A stretch of DNA of 64,000 bases, taken from positions 6,028,626 to 6,092,625 of the forward strand of contig NZ_JAUSZJ010000002.1 in assembly GCF_030817475.1 (NCBI RefSeq), in the 5' to 3' direction. Numbering within the stretch: position 1 is the stretch's first letter; the number at the start of each line of letters is the position of its first letter. Origin of the DNA: Streptomyces sp. V2I9. GTDB lineage: Bacteria > Actinomycetota > Actinomycetes > Streptomycetales > Streptomycetaceae. The notes below the pieces were generated by a model that saw only the letters and a program-made list of their open reading frames with translations, had not been told where the DNA came from and searched no databases. Positions 57,541 through 64,000 of this stretch are shown here, piece after piece. A program made the translations under genes and the position numbers.

Positions 57541-58020
57541 AGGGCGTTTTCCGTTTCTCGAATCGGCCTGCCGTGGGTCGGCGGCCGTGTAGTGGCAAGA
57601 AGAACGGCTTGTGACGCTCTGCGGTTCCGCAGTCCCTACGCCATTCGGTTACATCTGGGTCACTGTCATGTCCAGCCGATCGCGGCGAGTTGACCAGGGG
57701 TCAGCATCCGGCTGACGGACATCCGCCTGGACGGGGAACGCGGAGAATCCTTGTCCGTTCCCCACCGCCCGCGGGGTGGACACCTGAACAACGGCGAACG
57801 TCTCGGCGGGGCGGCCGGTGCGGCGGGTCCGTCCTGTCGCCCGGACCGGGCGTCGCCGGAGGGAACCCGGTGGGGACCTCGCCCGACCACGTCGTCACCG
57901 CACCGGGCGGGGCGCCGCGCCGTGCCGGGCGGCGGAGGCGGGACCCGCCAACTCGGCTGCCGGGTAAGCGAAGTAGCCTCCATGACTCGGCGGGTCGCTC
58001 GTCACCGACACCGCAATAGT
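57541..58020. other. Gene-free region between a small ORF and the iron-box operon
   Basis: 480 bp with no supported gene. It holds the promoter of the small minus-strand gene and sequence upstream of the iron box. No riboswitch is recognised. Confidence 0.5.
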
Positions 58021-58036
58021 TAGGTTAGCCTAACCA
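58021..58036 (+). promoter_or_regulatory. Iron box (DmdR/IdeR-type operator)
   Basis: TTAGGTTAGCCTAACC fits the TTAGGTTAGSCTAACCTAA iron box of actinobacteria, with arms GGTTAG/CTAACC. It lies ~95 bp before the first mini-ORF, so the operon should be shut off when iron is plentiful. Confidence 0.85.
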
Positions 58037-58130
58037 GCAAATCCCCGGCGGCGGATCGTTCCGCCTCCGGGGTCGCCCCGCGCGCCGAACCCGCATCCGT
58101 ACGCCCGCACGACGACCGAAGGTCTTCACC

Positions 58131-58187
58131 ATGCCGCCTGCTTCGCTCCCGCTCCCCGGTGCGCCCTCCGCGGAGCGTGGGGAGTGA
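58131..58187 (+). CDS. 18-residue leader mini-ORF
   Basis: ATG at 58131, seven bases after GAAGG, encodes MPPASLPLPGAPSAERGE. Its TGA overlaps the GTG start of the decarboxylase by GTGA. The overlap and ribosome-binding site suggest it is translated and couples to the gene behind. No homology is expected at this length. Confidence 0.45.
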   Translation: MPPASLPLPGAPSAERGE

Positions 58188-59707
58188 GCGCCGGTACGCC
58201 GTCGGTCCCCGGCGCGGAAAGCGTACGGGGACGTCTCGTCGCGGGCGGTGCGCACGGGCCGGAGAGCCTGCGGTCCCTCACCGCCATCGTCCTGGACGCG
58301 CTGGAGGGCGCCGCCTCGGCGCGGGGCGGGCCGCTGCCCTCCGGAGGGCCCGAGGCCGTGGCCCGGAGCACCCGCGCCCTCTGCGCCCCGGTCCTGCCCG
58401 AGGAGGGTGTCGGCCCCGAAGCCGCGCTCGCGGACGTGGTCCGCGCGGTCGCCGAGGGGGCCGCCGACCCGGCCGATCCCGCCTGCGTCGCCCACCTGCA
58501 CTGCCCGCCGCTCGCCGTGGCCGTCGCGGCGGACCTGGCCGGGGCGGCCCTCAACCCCTCCCTGGACTCCTGGGACCAGGCACCCGCCGCCGGGGTGATC
58601 GAGGAGCTGACCACGGCCGCACTGGCCCGGCTCGTCCACCCCGCCGCCCCCGCCCCGGACGCGCTCATCACCAGCGGCGGCACCGAGTCCAACCTGGTGG
58701 CCCTGCTCCTCGCCCGCGAACGTGCGGCCCCCGGCGCCCTCCGGGTGGTGACCGGCGCCAACGCCCACCACAGCGTCCACCGCGCCGCCTGGATGCTCGG
58801 CCTGCCCGCCCCGGCCATCGTCGCCTGCCGCGACGGCCGGATCGACCCGGCCGCCCTCGACCGCGCTCTGTCCGGCCTCGCCGGAGCACCGCTGCTGGTC
58901 GTCGCCACCGCCGGGACCACCGACGAGGGACGCATCGACCCGCTCCCGGAGATCGCCCGGATCGCCGGACAGCGCGGGGCCCGGCTCCACGTGGATGCCG
59001 CGTACGGCGGTCCGCTGCTGTTCAGCGATCGGCTGGCCCCGCAGCTGGCGGGACTGGAGCGCGCCGACTCCGTCACCTTCGACCTGCACAAACTCGGCTG
59101 GCAGCCGGTCGCCGCCGGGGTGCTGGCCGTCGCGGACGCCGCGACGCTCGCACCGCTGGCCCTGCGCGCCGACTACCTCAACGCCGACGACGACACCGAG
59201 GCCGGACTCCCGGACCTGCTGGGCCGCTCGATCCGCACCACCCGACGCCCCGACGCCCTGAAGATGGCCGTCACCTTCCGGGCGCTCGGACGCCGGGGAC
59301 TCGGCGCCCTGGTGGAGCACTGCGTACGTACGGCCCACGAATTCGGCCGGGCGATCGACGAACGCCCCGCGTTGCGCCGCCGCCCCGGCGACATCGGGAT
59401 CAGCACCGTCCTGTTCCGCCCCGCCGTGGCCGACGCACTGTCCGACGAGGCAGGAGACGCCGTGGTCGCCGCCGTCCGCCGCGCCCTCCTCACCGAGGGA
59501 CGCGCCGTCCTCGGCCGCGCCCGCGCGGAGGACGGGGACGGCCGTAGCCGACTGTGGCTGAAGGCCACCCTGCTGCACCCGACCGCCGCGACCGCCGACC
59601 TGCTGCCGCTCCTGGACCTCGTCACGGCGGTGGCGGACCGCGCCGTGGGCGACGCGGTGGCGGCCGAAGGTACCGACGTCCCCGCGGCGGAAAGGCTGTC
59701 GCCATGA
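58184..59707 (+). CDS. PLP-dependent group II decarboxylase (DesA/DDC-like)
   Basis: A 507-residue decarboxylase: VAHLHCPPLAVAVAADL, NPSLDSWDQAPAAGVIEELT, ITSGGTESNLVALLLA, ANAHHSVHRAAWMLG (PLP-stacking His), LHVDAAYGGPLLF and the PLP Lys in VTFDLHKLGWQPVAAG. DesA-type enzymes decarboxylate lysine to cadaverine; relatives act on ornithine or diaminobutyrate. It differs clearly from the desferrioxamine DesA, so the substrate is uncertain. It is controlled by an iron box and followed by an N-hydroxylase, which suggests production of an N-hydroxy-diamine. GTG at 58184 overlaps the leader mini-ORF; its stop overlaps the next mini-ORF. Confidence 0.87.
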   Translation: MSAGTPSVPGAESVRGRLVAGGAHGPESLRSLTAIVLDALEGAASARGGPLPSGGPEAVARSTRALCAPVLPEEGVGPEAALADVVRAVAEGAADPADPACVAHLHCPPLAVAVAADLAGAALNPSLDSWDQAPAAGVIEELTTAALARLVHPAAPAPDALITSGGTESNLVALLLARERAAPGALRVVTGANAHHSVHRAAWMLGLPAPAIVACRDGRIDPAALDRALSGLAGAPLLVVATAGTTDEGRIDPLPEIARIAGQRGARLHVDAAYGGPLLFSDRLAPQLAGLERADSVTFDLHKLGWQPVAAGVLAVADAATLAPLALRADYLNADDDTEAGLPDLLGRSIRTTRRPDALKMAVTFRALGRRGLGALVEHCVRTAHEFGRAIDERPALRRRPGDIGISTVLFRPAVADALSDEAGDAVVAAVRRALLTEGRAVLGRARAEDGDGRSRLWLKATLLHPTAATADLLPLLDLVTAVADRAVGDAVAAEGTDVPAAERLSP

Positions 59708-59781
59708 CGTCGACGACGCGTACGACCCACGCGGGACGAACTCGGTCCGTCCCGGCGCCCTTTGAGGGAGGAGCCCGATGA
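59704..59781 (+). CDS. 25-residue mini-ORF bridging decarboxylase and N-hydroxylase
   Basis: The ATG at 59704 overlaps the decarboxylase stop (ATGA). The frame MTSTTRTTHAGRTRSVPAPF then EGGAR ends in a TGA that overlaps the ATG of the monooxygenase (ATGA). The GGGAGGAG ribosome-binding site of the monooxygenase lies in its 3' end. It may exist to keep ribosomes on the message. Confidence 0.45.
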   Translation: MTSTTRTTHAGRTRSVPAPFEGGAR

Positions 59782-61169
59782 CACCCGGACCGCGTACGCC
59801 ACCCCTCGACCTGCTGGGGGTGGGGGTGGGACCCTTCAATCTCTCGCTCGCCGCGCTGGCCGACGGCGTACCGGGGCTGCGCACCGCCTTTCATGAACAG
59901 CGCCCCGCCTTCCGCTGGCATCCGGGGCTGCTCATCGAGGGCGCGACACTCCAAGTGCCGTTCCTGGCGGACCTGGTGAGCCTCGTCGAGCCCACCAGCC
60001 CCTGGTCCTACCTGAATTACGTCAAGATCCGCCGCAGGCTCTTCCCGTTCTACTTCGCCGAGCGCTTCCACATCCACCGCTCGGAGTTCGACGACTATCT
60101 GCGCTGGGCCAGCACCGAACTCCCCTCCACCCGCTTCGGCCACCGGGTCGACACCGTGGCCTGGGACGCGGAACAGGGTGTGTTCGCCGTGGAGTCCACC
60201 CGGCTGGGGCCCGAGGGTGAGACGCTGACGGCCGGGCTCACCCACACCCGCAACCTCGCGCTCGGCGTCGGGACGTCTCCCCATGTGCCCGAGGCCCTGC
60301 GGGAGTTGGTCGATGACCCGGCAGCCCTCGTGCTGCATTCCGCGGACTACCTCCCTCAGCGGGACCGGTTGCTGGCCGCCCGCCACATCACCGTGGTCGG
60401 CTCGGGACAGTCGGGCGCCGAAGTCCTGCTGGACCTGCTCCGGTCCCGGCCCGAGGGGGCGGAGGGGCTGACCTGGCTGGCCCGTACGCCGGCCTTCGCG
60501 CCCATGGAGTACAGCAAGATCGGCCTGGAACAGTTCACCCCCGACTACACCCGGTATTTCCACGGACTTCCGCAGGCCACGCGGGACCGGTTGCTGCCCC
60601 GGCAGTGGCAGCTGTACAAGGGCGTCAGCGGGGACACCCTCGGGGACATCCACGACGAGCTCTACCGGCGCAGTCTCGGCGGCGTCTGGCCCGACGTGAC
60701 GCTCACCCCCGGCATCGAGGTCACCGGCGCGGCCGGAACGGGGGAGGGGCGCGTGGAACTGAGCGTCGAGCACGGCGAGCAGGAGACGCGCGGCCGGCTC
60801 GTCACGGACGCGGTCGTCCTCGCCACCGGCTACCGGGAGCGCCCCGTCGACACGCTGCTCGCCGCGCTCGACCCGTACATCGTCCGTGACGGGGCCGGCC
60901 GGCCACAGGTCGACGCGGCCCAACGGCTCGTCCTCGCACCGGAGATCACCGGTTCCATCTTCGTGCAGAACGCCGAGCGGCACACCCACGGCGTCGGCGC
61001 ACCCGATCTGGGCCTGGCCGCCTGGCGGTCCGCCGTCATCGTCAACACGCTGACGGGCAAGGAGTTCTACCCGCTGCCCGAGCGTACGGCGTTCACCACG
61101 TTCGGCCTCGGTGCTCGGTACGGGGCGGAACGGGCCTCCGCGCGAGGTCCGGCCGAGGAGCGGCGGTAG
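59778..61169 (+). CDS. Siderophore-type amine N-hydroxylase (SidA/IucD/PvdA family)
   Basis: A 463-residue flavin monooxygenase: FAD motif LLGVGVGPFNLSLAALADG, RFHIHRSEFDDYLRWAS, NADPH motif ITVVGSGQSGAEVLLDLL, FAPMEYSKIGLEQFTPDYTR, and the ATGY motif VVLATGYRERPVD. It uses NADPH and O2 to hydroxylate the terminal amine of lysine, ornithine or a diamine. Its DesA-like partner suggests cadaverine or putrescine. No acyltransferase or NIS synthetase gene lies beside it, so the final product is open. ATG follows GGGAGGAG; a strong terminator follows. Confidence 0.9.
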   Translation: MTPGPRTPPLDLLGVGVGPFNLSLAALADGVPGLRTAFHEQRPAFRWHPGLLIEGATLQVPFLADLVSLVEPTSPWSYLNYVKIRRRLFPFYFAERFHIHRSEFDDYLRWASTELPSTRFGHRVDTVAWDAEQGVFAVESTRLGPEGETLTAGLTHTRNLALGVGTSPHVPEALRELVDDPAALVLHSADYLPQRDRLLAARHITVVGSGQSGAEVLLDLLRSRPEGAEGLTWLARTPAFAPMEYSKIGLEQFTPDYTRYFHGLPQATRDRLLPRQWQLYKGVSGDTLGDIHDELYRRSLGGVWPDVTLTPGIEVTGAAGTGEGRVELSVEHGEQETRGRLVTDAVVLATGYRERPVDTLLAALDPYIVRDGAGRPQVDAAQRLVLAPEITGSIFVQNAERHTHGVGAPDLGLAAWRSAVIVNTLTGKEFYPLPERTAFTTFGLGARYGAERASARGPAEERR

Positions 61170-61189
61170 CGCGGAGCGACGGGGACACG

Positions 61190-61230
61190 GCTCCGGGCCG
61201 CGCGGTGGGGTTCACCGTGCGGCCCGGAGC
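61190..61230. terminator. Bidirectional terminator between the hydroxylase gene and etfA
   Basis: A 17-bp stem (61190-61206 with 61214-61230, begins GCTCCGGGCCGC; one mismatch) with a 7-base loop lies between convergent stops. Confidence 0.85.
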
Positions 61231-61250
61231 GGGGTTCGTGCCGGGGTGGG

Positions 61251-62213
61251 TCAGCCCTTGCGGGCGGTGATCTCCTCGGTGAGCTGGGGGACGACGGTGA
61301 AGAGGTCACCGACGACGCCGTAGTCGACGAGCTCGAAGATCGGGGCCTCGGGGTCCTTGTTGATCGCGACGATCGTCTTCGAGGTCTGCATCCCCGCCCG
61401 GTGCTGGATCGCGCCGGAGATCCCCGAGGCGATGTACAGCTGCGGCGAGACGGACTTGCCGGTCTGCCCGACCTGCGAGGTGTGCGGGTACCAGCCCGCG
61501 TCCACCGCGGCACGCGAAGCGCCCACCGCCGCCCCCAGCGAGTCCGCGAGAGCCTCGATCAGCGGGAAGTTCTCCGCACCGTTGACCCCACGCCCACCCG
61601 AGACCACGATCGCCGCCTCCGTCAGCTCCGGACGCCCCGTCGACTCACGCGGCGTCCGCGAGGTCACCCTCGTCCCCGACGCCGCGTCACCGAACGACAC
61701 CGCCAGATCCTCCACCGCACCCGCCGCGGCGGACGGCTCGACCGCAGCCGAGTTCGGCTTCACCGTGATCACCGGAACACCCCGCGACACACGCGACCTC
61801 GTCGTGTACGACGCCGCGAACACCGCCTGCGTCGCCACCGGCCCCCCGTCCCCCGCCTCCACATCGGTGGCATCGGTGATGATCCCCGAACCGATCCGCA
61901 GCGCCACACGCGCCGCGACCTCCTTGCCCTCCGCCGAGGACACCACCAGCACCGCCACCGGCGACACCGCCCCGAACGCCGCCACCAGCGCGTCCACCTT
62001 CGGCACCACCAGATAATCACCGAACTCGGAAGCCTCCGAGACCAGCACCCTCACCGCACCGTGCTCACCCAGCACCCCCGCGGTCGCCCCCGCACCCGCA
62101 CCCAACGCCACCGCGACCGGATCACCCAGCCGCCGCGCCAGCGCCAGCAACTCCAGCGTCGGCTTGCGGACCGCACCATCCACATGATCGACCAGAACCA
62201 GAACATCAGCCAT
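61251..62213 (-). CDS. etfA: Electron transfer flavoprotein alpha subunit
   Basis: A 320-residue ETF alpha subunit: [20 protein letters not shown], then the C-terminal FAD domain [60 protein letters not shown] and GAIQHRAGM. With EtfB it takes electrons from acyl-CoA and other dehydrogenases to the quinone pool. It lies 85 bp after etfB on the same strand. Confidence 0.94.
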   Translation of the reverse strand: MADVLVLVDHVDGAVRKPTLELLALARRLGDPVAVALGAGAGATAGVLGEHGAVRVLVSEASEFGDYLVVPKVDALVAAFGAVSPVAVLVVSSAEGKEVAARVALRIGSGIITDATDVEAGDGGPVATQAVFAASYTTRSRVSRGVPVITVKPNSAAVEPSAAAGAVEDLAVSFGDAASGTRVTSRTPRESTGRPELTEAAIVVSGGRGVNGAENFPLIEALADSLGAAVGASRAAVDAGWYPHTSQVGQTGKSVSPQLYIASGISGAIQHRAGMQTSKTIVAINKDPEAPIFELVDYGVVGDLFTVVPQLTEEITARKG

Positions 62214-62298
62214 GACACGCACTCCAGACAGACGAGACAGACGAGACGGACAGAACAGGCAGAGACCCACACGCCCCCACCAGGAGAAAACCGGAGAG

Positions 62299-63084
62299 CT
62301 AGATGAACTTCCGGCCCGCGAGGAACCCGGCCAGCTCCCTGCCGCCCTCACCCTCGTCCTTCACGATCGTGCCCGCCGTCCGCGCCGGACGCTCGGTCGC
62401 CGACTCGACCGCCGTCCACGCACCCGCCAGACCCACCTCGTCCGCCTCCAGACCCAGATCATCCAGATCCAGCGACTCCACCGGCTTCTTCTTCGCCGCC
62501 ATGATCCCCTTGAACGACGGATACCTGGCCTCACCCGACTGGTCGGTCACCGACACCACCGCCGGCAGCGACGCCTCCAGCCGCTCGGACGCCGTGTCAC
62601 CGTCACGCCGCCCGACCACCACACCACCGTCCACCGACACCTCCGACAGCAGCGTCACCTGCGGCACCCCCAGCCGCTCCGCCAGCAGCGCCGGAAGCAC
62701 CCCCATCACCCCGTCCGTCGAGGCCATCCCGCAGATCACCAGGTCGTAACCGGTCCTCTCGACCGCCTTCGCCAGCACCAGCGACGTCCCCATCACGTCC
62801 GTACCGTGCAGACCGTCGTCCTCGACATGAACCGCCCTGTCCGCACCCATCGACAACGCCTTGCGCAACGCGTCCTTGGCATCCTCCGGACCCACCGTCA
62901 CCACGGTGATCTCCGCATCGTCCGCCCCGTCCGCGATCTGCAACGCCTGCTCGACCGCGTACTCGTCCAGCTCCGAGAGCAGACCGTCGACATCATCACG
63001 GTCCAGCGTCAGGTCATCGGCGAAACGCCGGTCACCGGTCGCGTCGGGCACGTACTTCACACAGACAACGATCCTCAAGCTCAC
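62299..63084 (-). CDS. etfB: Electron transfer flavoprotein beta subunit
   Basis: A 261-residue ETF beta subunit: IVVCVKYVPDATGDRRF, LSELDEYAVEQALQIADGAD, TVVTVGPEDAKDALRKALSM, GADRAVHV, LVICGMASTDGVMGVLPALL and YPSFKGIMAAKKKPVE. It binds AMP and pairs with EtfA. GTG at 63084 follows AGGAGAG. Its promoter region holds two palindromes shared with the divergent tetR gene, so fatty-acid or amino-acid oxidation signals may control it. Confidence 0.94.
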   Translation of the reverse strand: MSLRIVVCVKYVPDATGDRRFADDLTLDRDDVDGLLSELDEYAVEQALQIADGADDAEITVVTVGPEDAKDALRKALSMGADRAVHVEDDGLHGTDVMGTSLVLAKAVERTGYDLVICGMASTDGVMGVLPALLAERLGVPQVTLLSEVSVDGGVVVGRRDGDTASERLEASLPAVVSVTDQSGEARYPSFKGIMAAKKKPVESLDLDDLGLEADEVGLAGAWTAVESATERPARTAGTIVKDEGEGGRELAGFLAGRKFI

Positions 63085-63149
63085 GCCGGCTCTCCTGCCT
63101 ACCTGGGTGTGGTCCCACCTGGTGTCATTCGTACTGGTGGAGAGATTAT

Positions 63150-63184
63150 GGCACTCAGTACCCTCTGTAAAGGTACCCAGTGCC
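63150..63184. promoter_or_regulatory. Paired operator sites between etfB and tetR
   Basis: GGCACTCAGTACC (63150-63162) and GGTACCCAGTGCC (63172-63184) are near-palindromes of consensus GGCACTNNGTGCC, 22 bp apart (about two helix turns). They lie 66 bp from etfB and 33 bp from tetR. Confidence 0.75.
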
Positions 63185-63216
63185 AAATGGGGGCTTCCGG
63201 TGCTACGTTTCGCCGC

Positions 63217-63945
63217 ATGAGCGAGGCACGAGGACCCGAGAAGAAGACACCCATGCGGGAGGTGCTGGCGCAGGCGGCCTTCCAGCTCTTCCTGGAGCGG
63301 GGCTTCGAGCGGACGACCGTGGACGACATCGTGGCGCGGGCCGGGGTGGGCCGTCGTTCGTTCTTCCGGTACTTCCCGTCCAAGGAGGACGCGGTCTTCC
63401 CGGACCATGAGCGCTGCCTCGCCGAGATGACCGAGTTCCTGGCCGCCGTGGGGGACGACGACCCGGTCGGGGCGGTGTGCGACGCCGCCCGCATCGTGCT
63501 GCGGATGTACGCGGACAACCCCGAGTTCTCCGTGCAGCGCTACCGGCTCACCCGCGAGGTGCCGGGTCTGCGGACGTACGAACTGTCGGTGGTGCGCCGG
63601 TACGAGCAGACCCTCGCCGGGCATCTGCGAAGCCGGTTCGGCGAGGGCGGTGACGGGGCGCTGCGGGCCGAGGTGATCGCGGCGTCGGTGGTCGCCGCGC
63701 ACAACAACGGGTTGCGTCTGTGGCTGCGGTCGGGCGGGGAGGGTGACCCGGAGGCGGCGGTGGACCACGCGCTCTCGCTCGTGCGCGAGGTCTGGGGGAG
63801 CGCTGCGGCCCCCGCGTCGGCCACCCCCTTTCCCGTCTCCGGCGAAGGGGAGGGGGAGGGCGAGGTGATCGTGATGGTCGCGCGGAAGGGCGCCCCGATG
63901 TGGCGCGTCGTGCAGCAGATCGAGGCCGCCGTCGGCGAGGGCTGA
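63217..63945 (+). CDS. TetR-family regulator
   Basis: A 242-residue TetR protein. The helix-turn-helix is MREVLAQAAFQLFLERGFER then TTVDDIVARAGVGRRSFFRY FPSKEDAVF. The C-terminal ligand domain (~80-205) is followed by an acidic, Gly/Glu-rich tail (SGEGEGEGEVIVMV). Matching palindromes lie on both sides of the gene, so it probably represses itself, etfBA and a gene beyond the right edge. ATG at 63217. Confidence 0.92.
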   Translation: MSEARGPEKKTPMREVLAQAAFQLFLERGFERTTVDDIVARAGVGRRSFFRYFPSKEDAVFPDHERCLAEMTEFLAAVGDDDPVGAVCDAARIVLRMYADNPEFSVQRYRLTREVPGLRTYELSVVRRYEQTLAGHLRSRFGEGGDGALRAEVIAASVVAAHNNGLRLWLRSGGEGDPEAAVDHALSLVREVWGSAAAPASATPFPVSGEGEGEGEVIVMVARKGAPMWRVVQQIEAAVGEG

Positions 63946-63954
63946 GCATCAATA

Positions 63955-63990
63955 GGCACTCAGTGCCTTTACGGTGCGGCACTGGGTGCC
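63955..63990. promoter_or_regulatory. Paired operator sites after tetR
   Basis: GGCACTCAGTGCC (63955-63967, perfect around one base) and GGCACTGGGTGCC (63978-63990), 23 bp apart, repeat the motif found before tetR. They lie just after the tetR stop and presumably belong to the promoter of the next gene, outside the window. Confidence 0.75.
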
Positions 63991-64000
63991 ATATGGTGCG

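Overview
The window is high-GC actinobacterial chromosome, almost certainly Streptomyces. The evidence is GC-rich third codon positions, frequent GTG starts, ATGA/GTGA stop-start overlaps, a five-gene conservon, a gluABCD operon, monomeric isocitrate dehydrogenase, cobF and a DmdR/IdeR-type iron box. No rRNA, tRNA or CRISPR array was seen. The sequence carries several single-base indels in short homopolymers that break otherwise intact conserved genes. These may be base-calling errors.

Region by region. 1-10.6 kb is a decaying accessory island. It holds remnants of a PKS/NRPS locus on the minus strand (a KS-AT-TE gene with two internal deletions, a frameshifted C-PCP gene and a free carrier protein). 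It also holds a CoiA-like pseudogene fused to a truncated TPR regulator that is split by an 890-bp IS5-family element, a GNAT acetyltransferase, a gamma-glutamylcyclotransferase and a tyrosine recombinase. The recombinase abuts pcaL (protocatechuate catabolism), whose first ~100 bp look like sequence supplied by the element, so the island probably split the pca operon. 11.9-18.8 kb carries a metallo-hydrolase, exonuclease III, a Clp-N/HTH protein with a palindromic, apparently leaderless promoter, an SDR and two tandem receptor-like Ser/Thr kinases. 18.9-20.1 kb holds scraps of a transposase and of a pSAM2-like replication region. 20.8-24 kb is gluABCD. 24-30 kb holds a secreted CocE-like hydrolase, a 9-bp tandem repeat, a frameshifted membrane-anchored protein, gamma-glutamyltransferase, and a map gene divergent from a small XRE regulator over a palindrome.

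30.9-34.8 kb is a conservon (cvnA-E, ending in a P450), with a rare TTA codon in cvnC. Directly downstream are a DMATS-type aromatic prenyltransferase and tryptophanase, the enzyme pair known for prenylated indole products. 38.7-46.6 kb is reductive pyrimidine catabolism (beta-ureidopropionase, aminotransferase, dihydropyrimidinase, LLM oxidoreductase) interrupted by a divergent uvrA paralogue. 46.6-57.5 kb contains secreted proteins, an amidase, isocitrate dehydrogenase, a frameshifted molybdopterin oxidoreductase, an MpaB-like oxygenase, a frameshifted lipoate ligase-like gene and cobF.

58-61.2 kb is an iron-box-controlled decarboxylase/N-hydroxylase pair with two translationally coupled mini-ORFs and no siderophore synthetase beside it. 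This is the most interesting locus. 61.2-64 kb has etfBA divergent from a TetR regulator, with paired palindromic operators on both sides of tetR.
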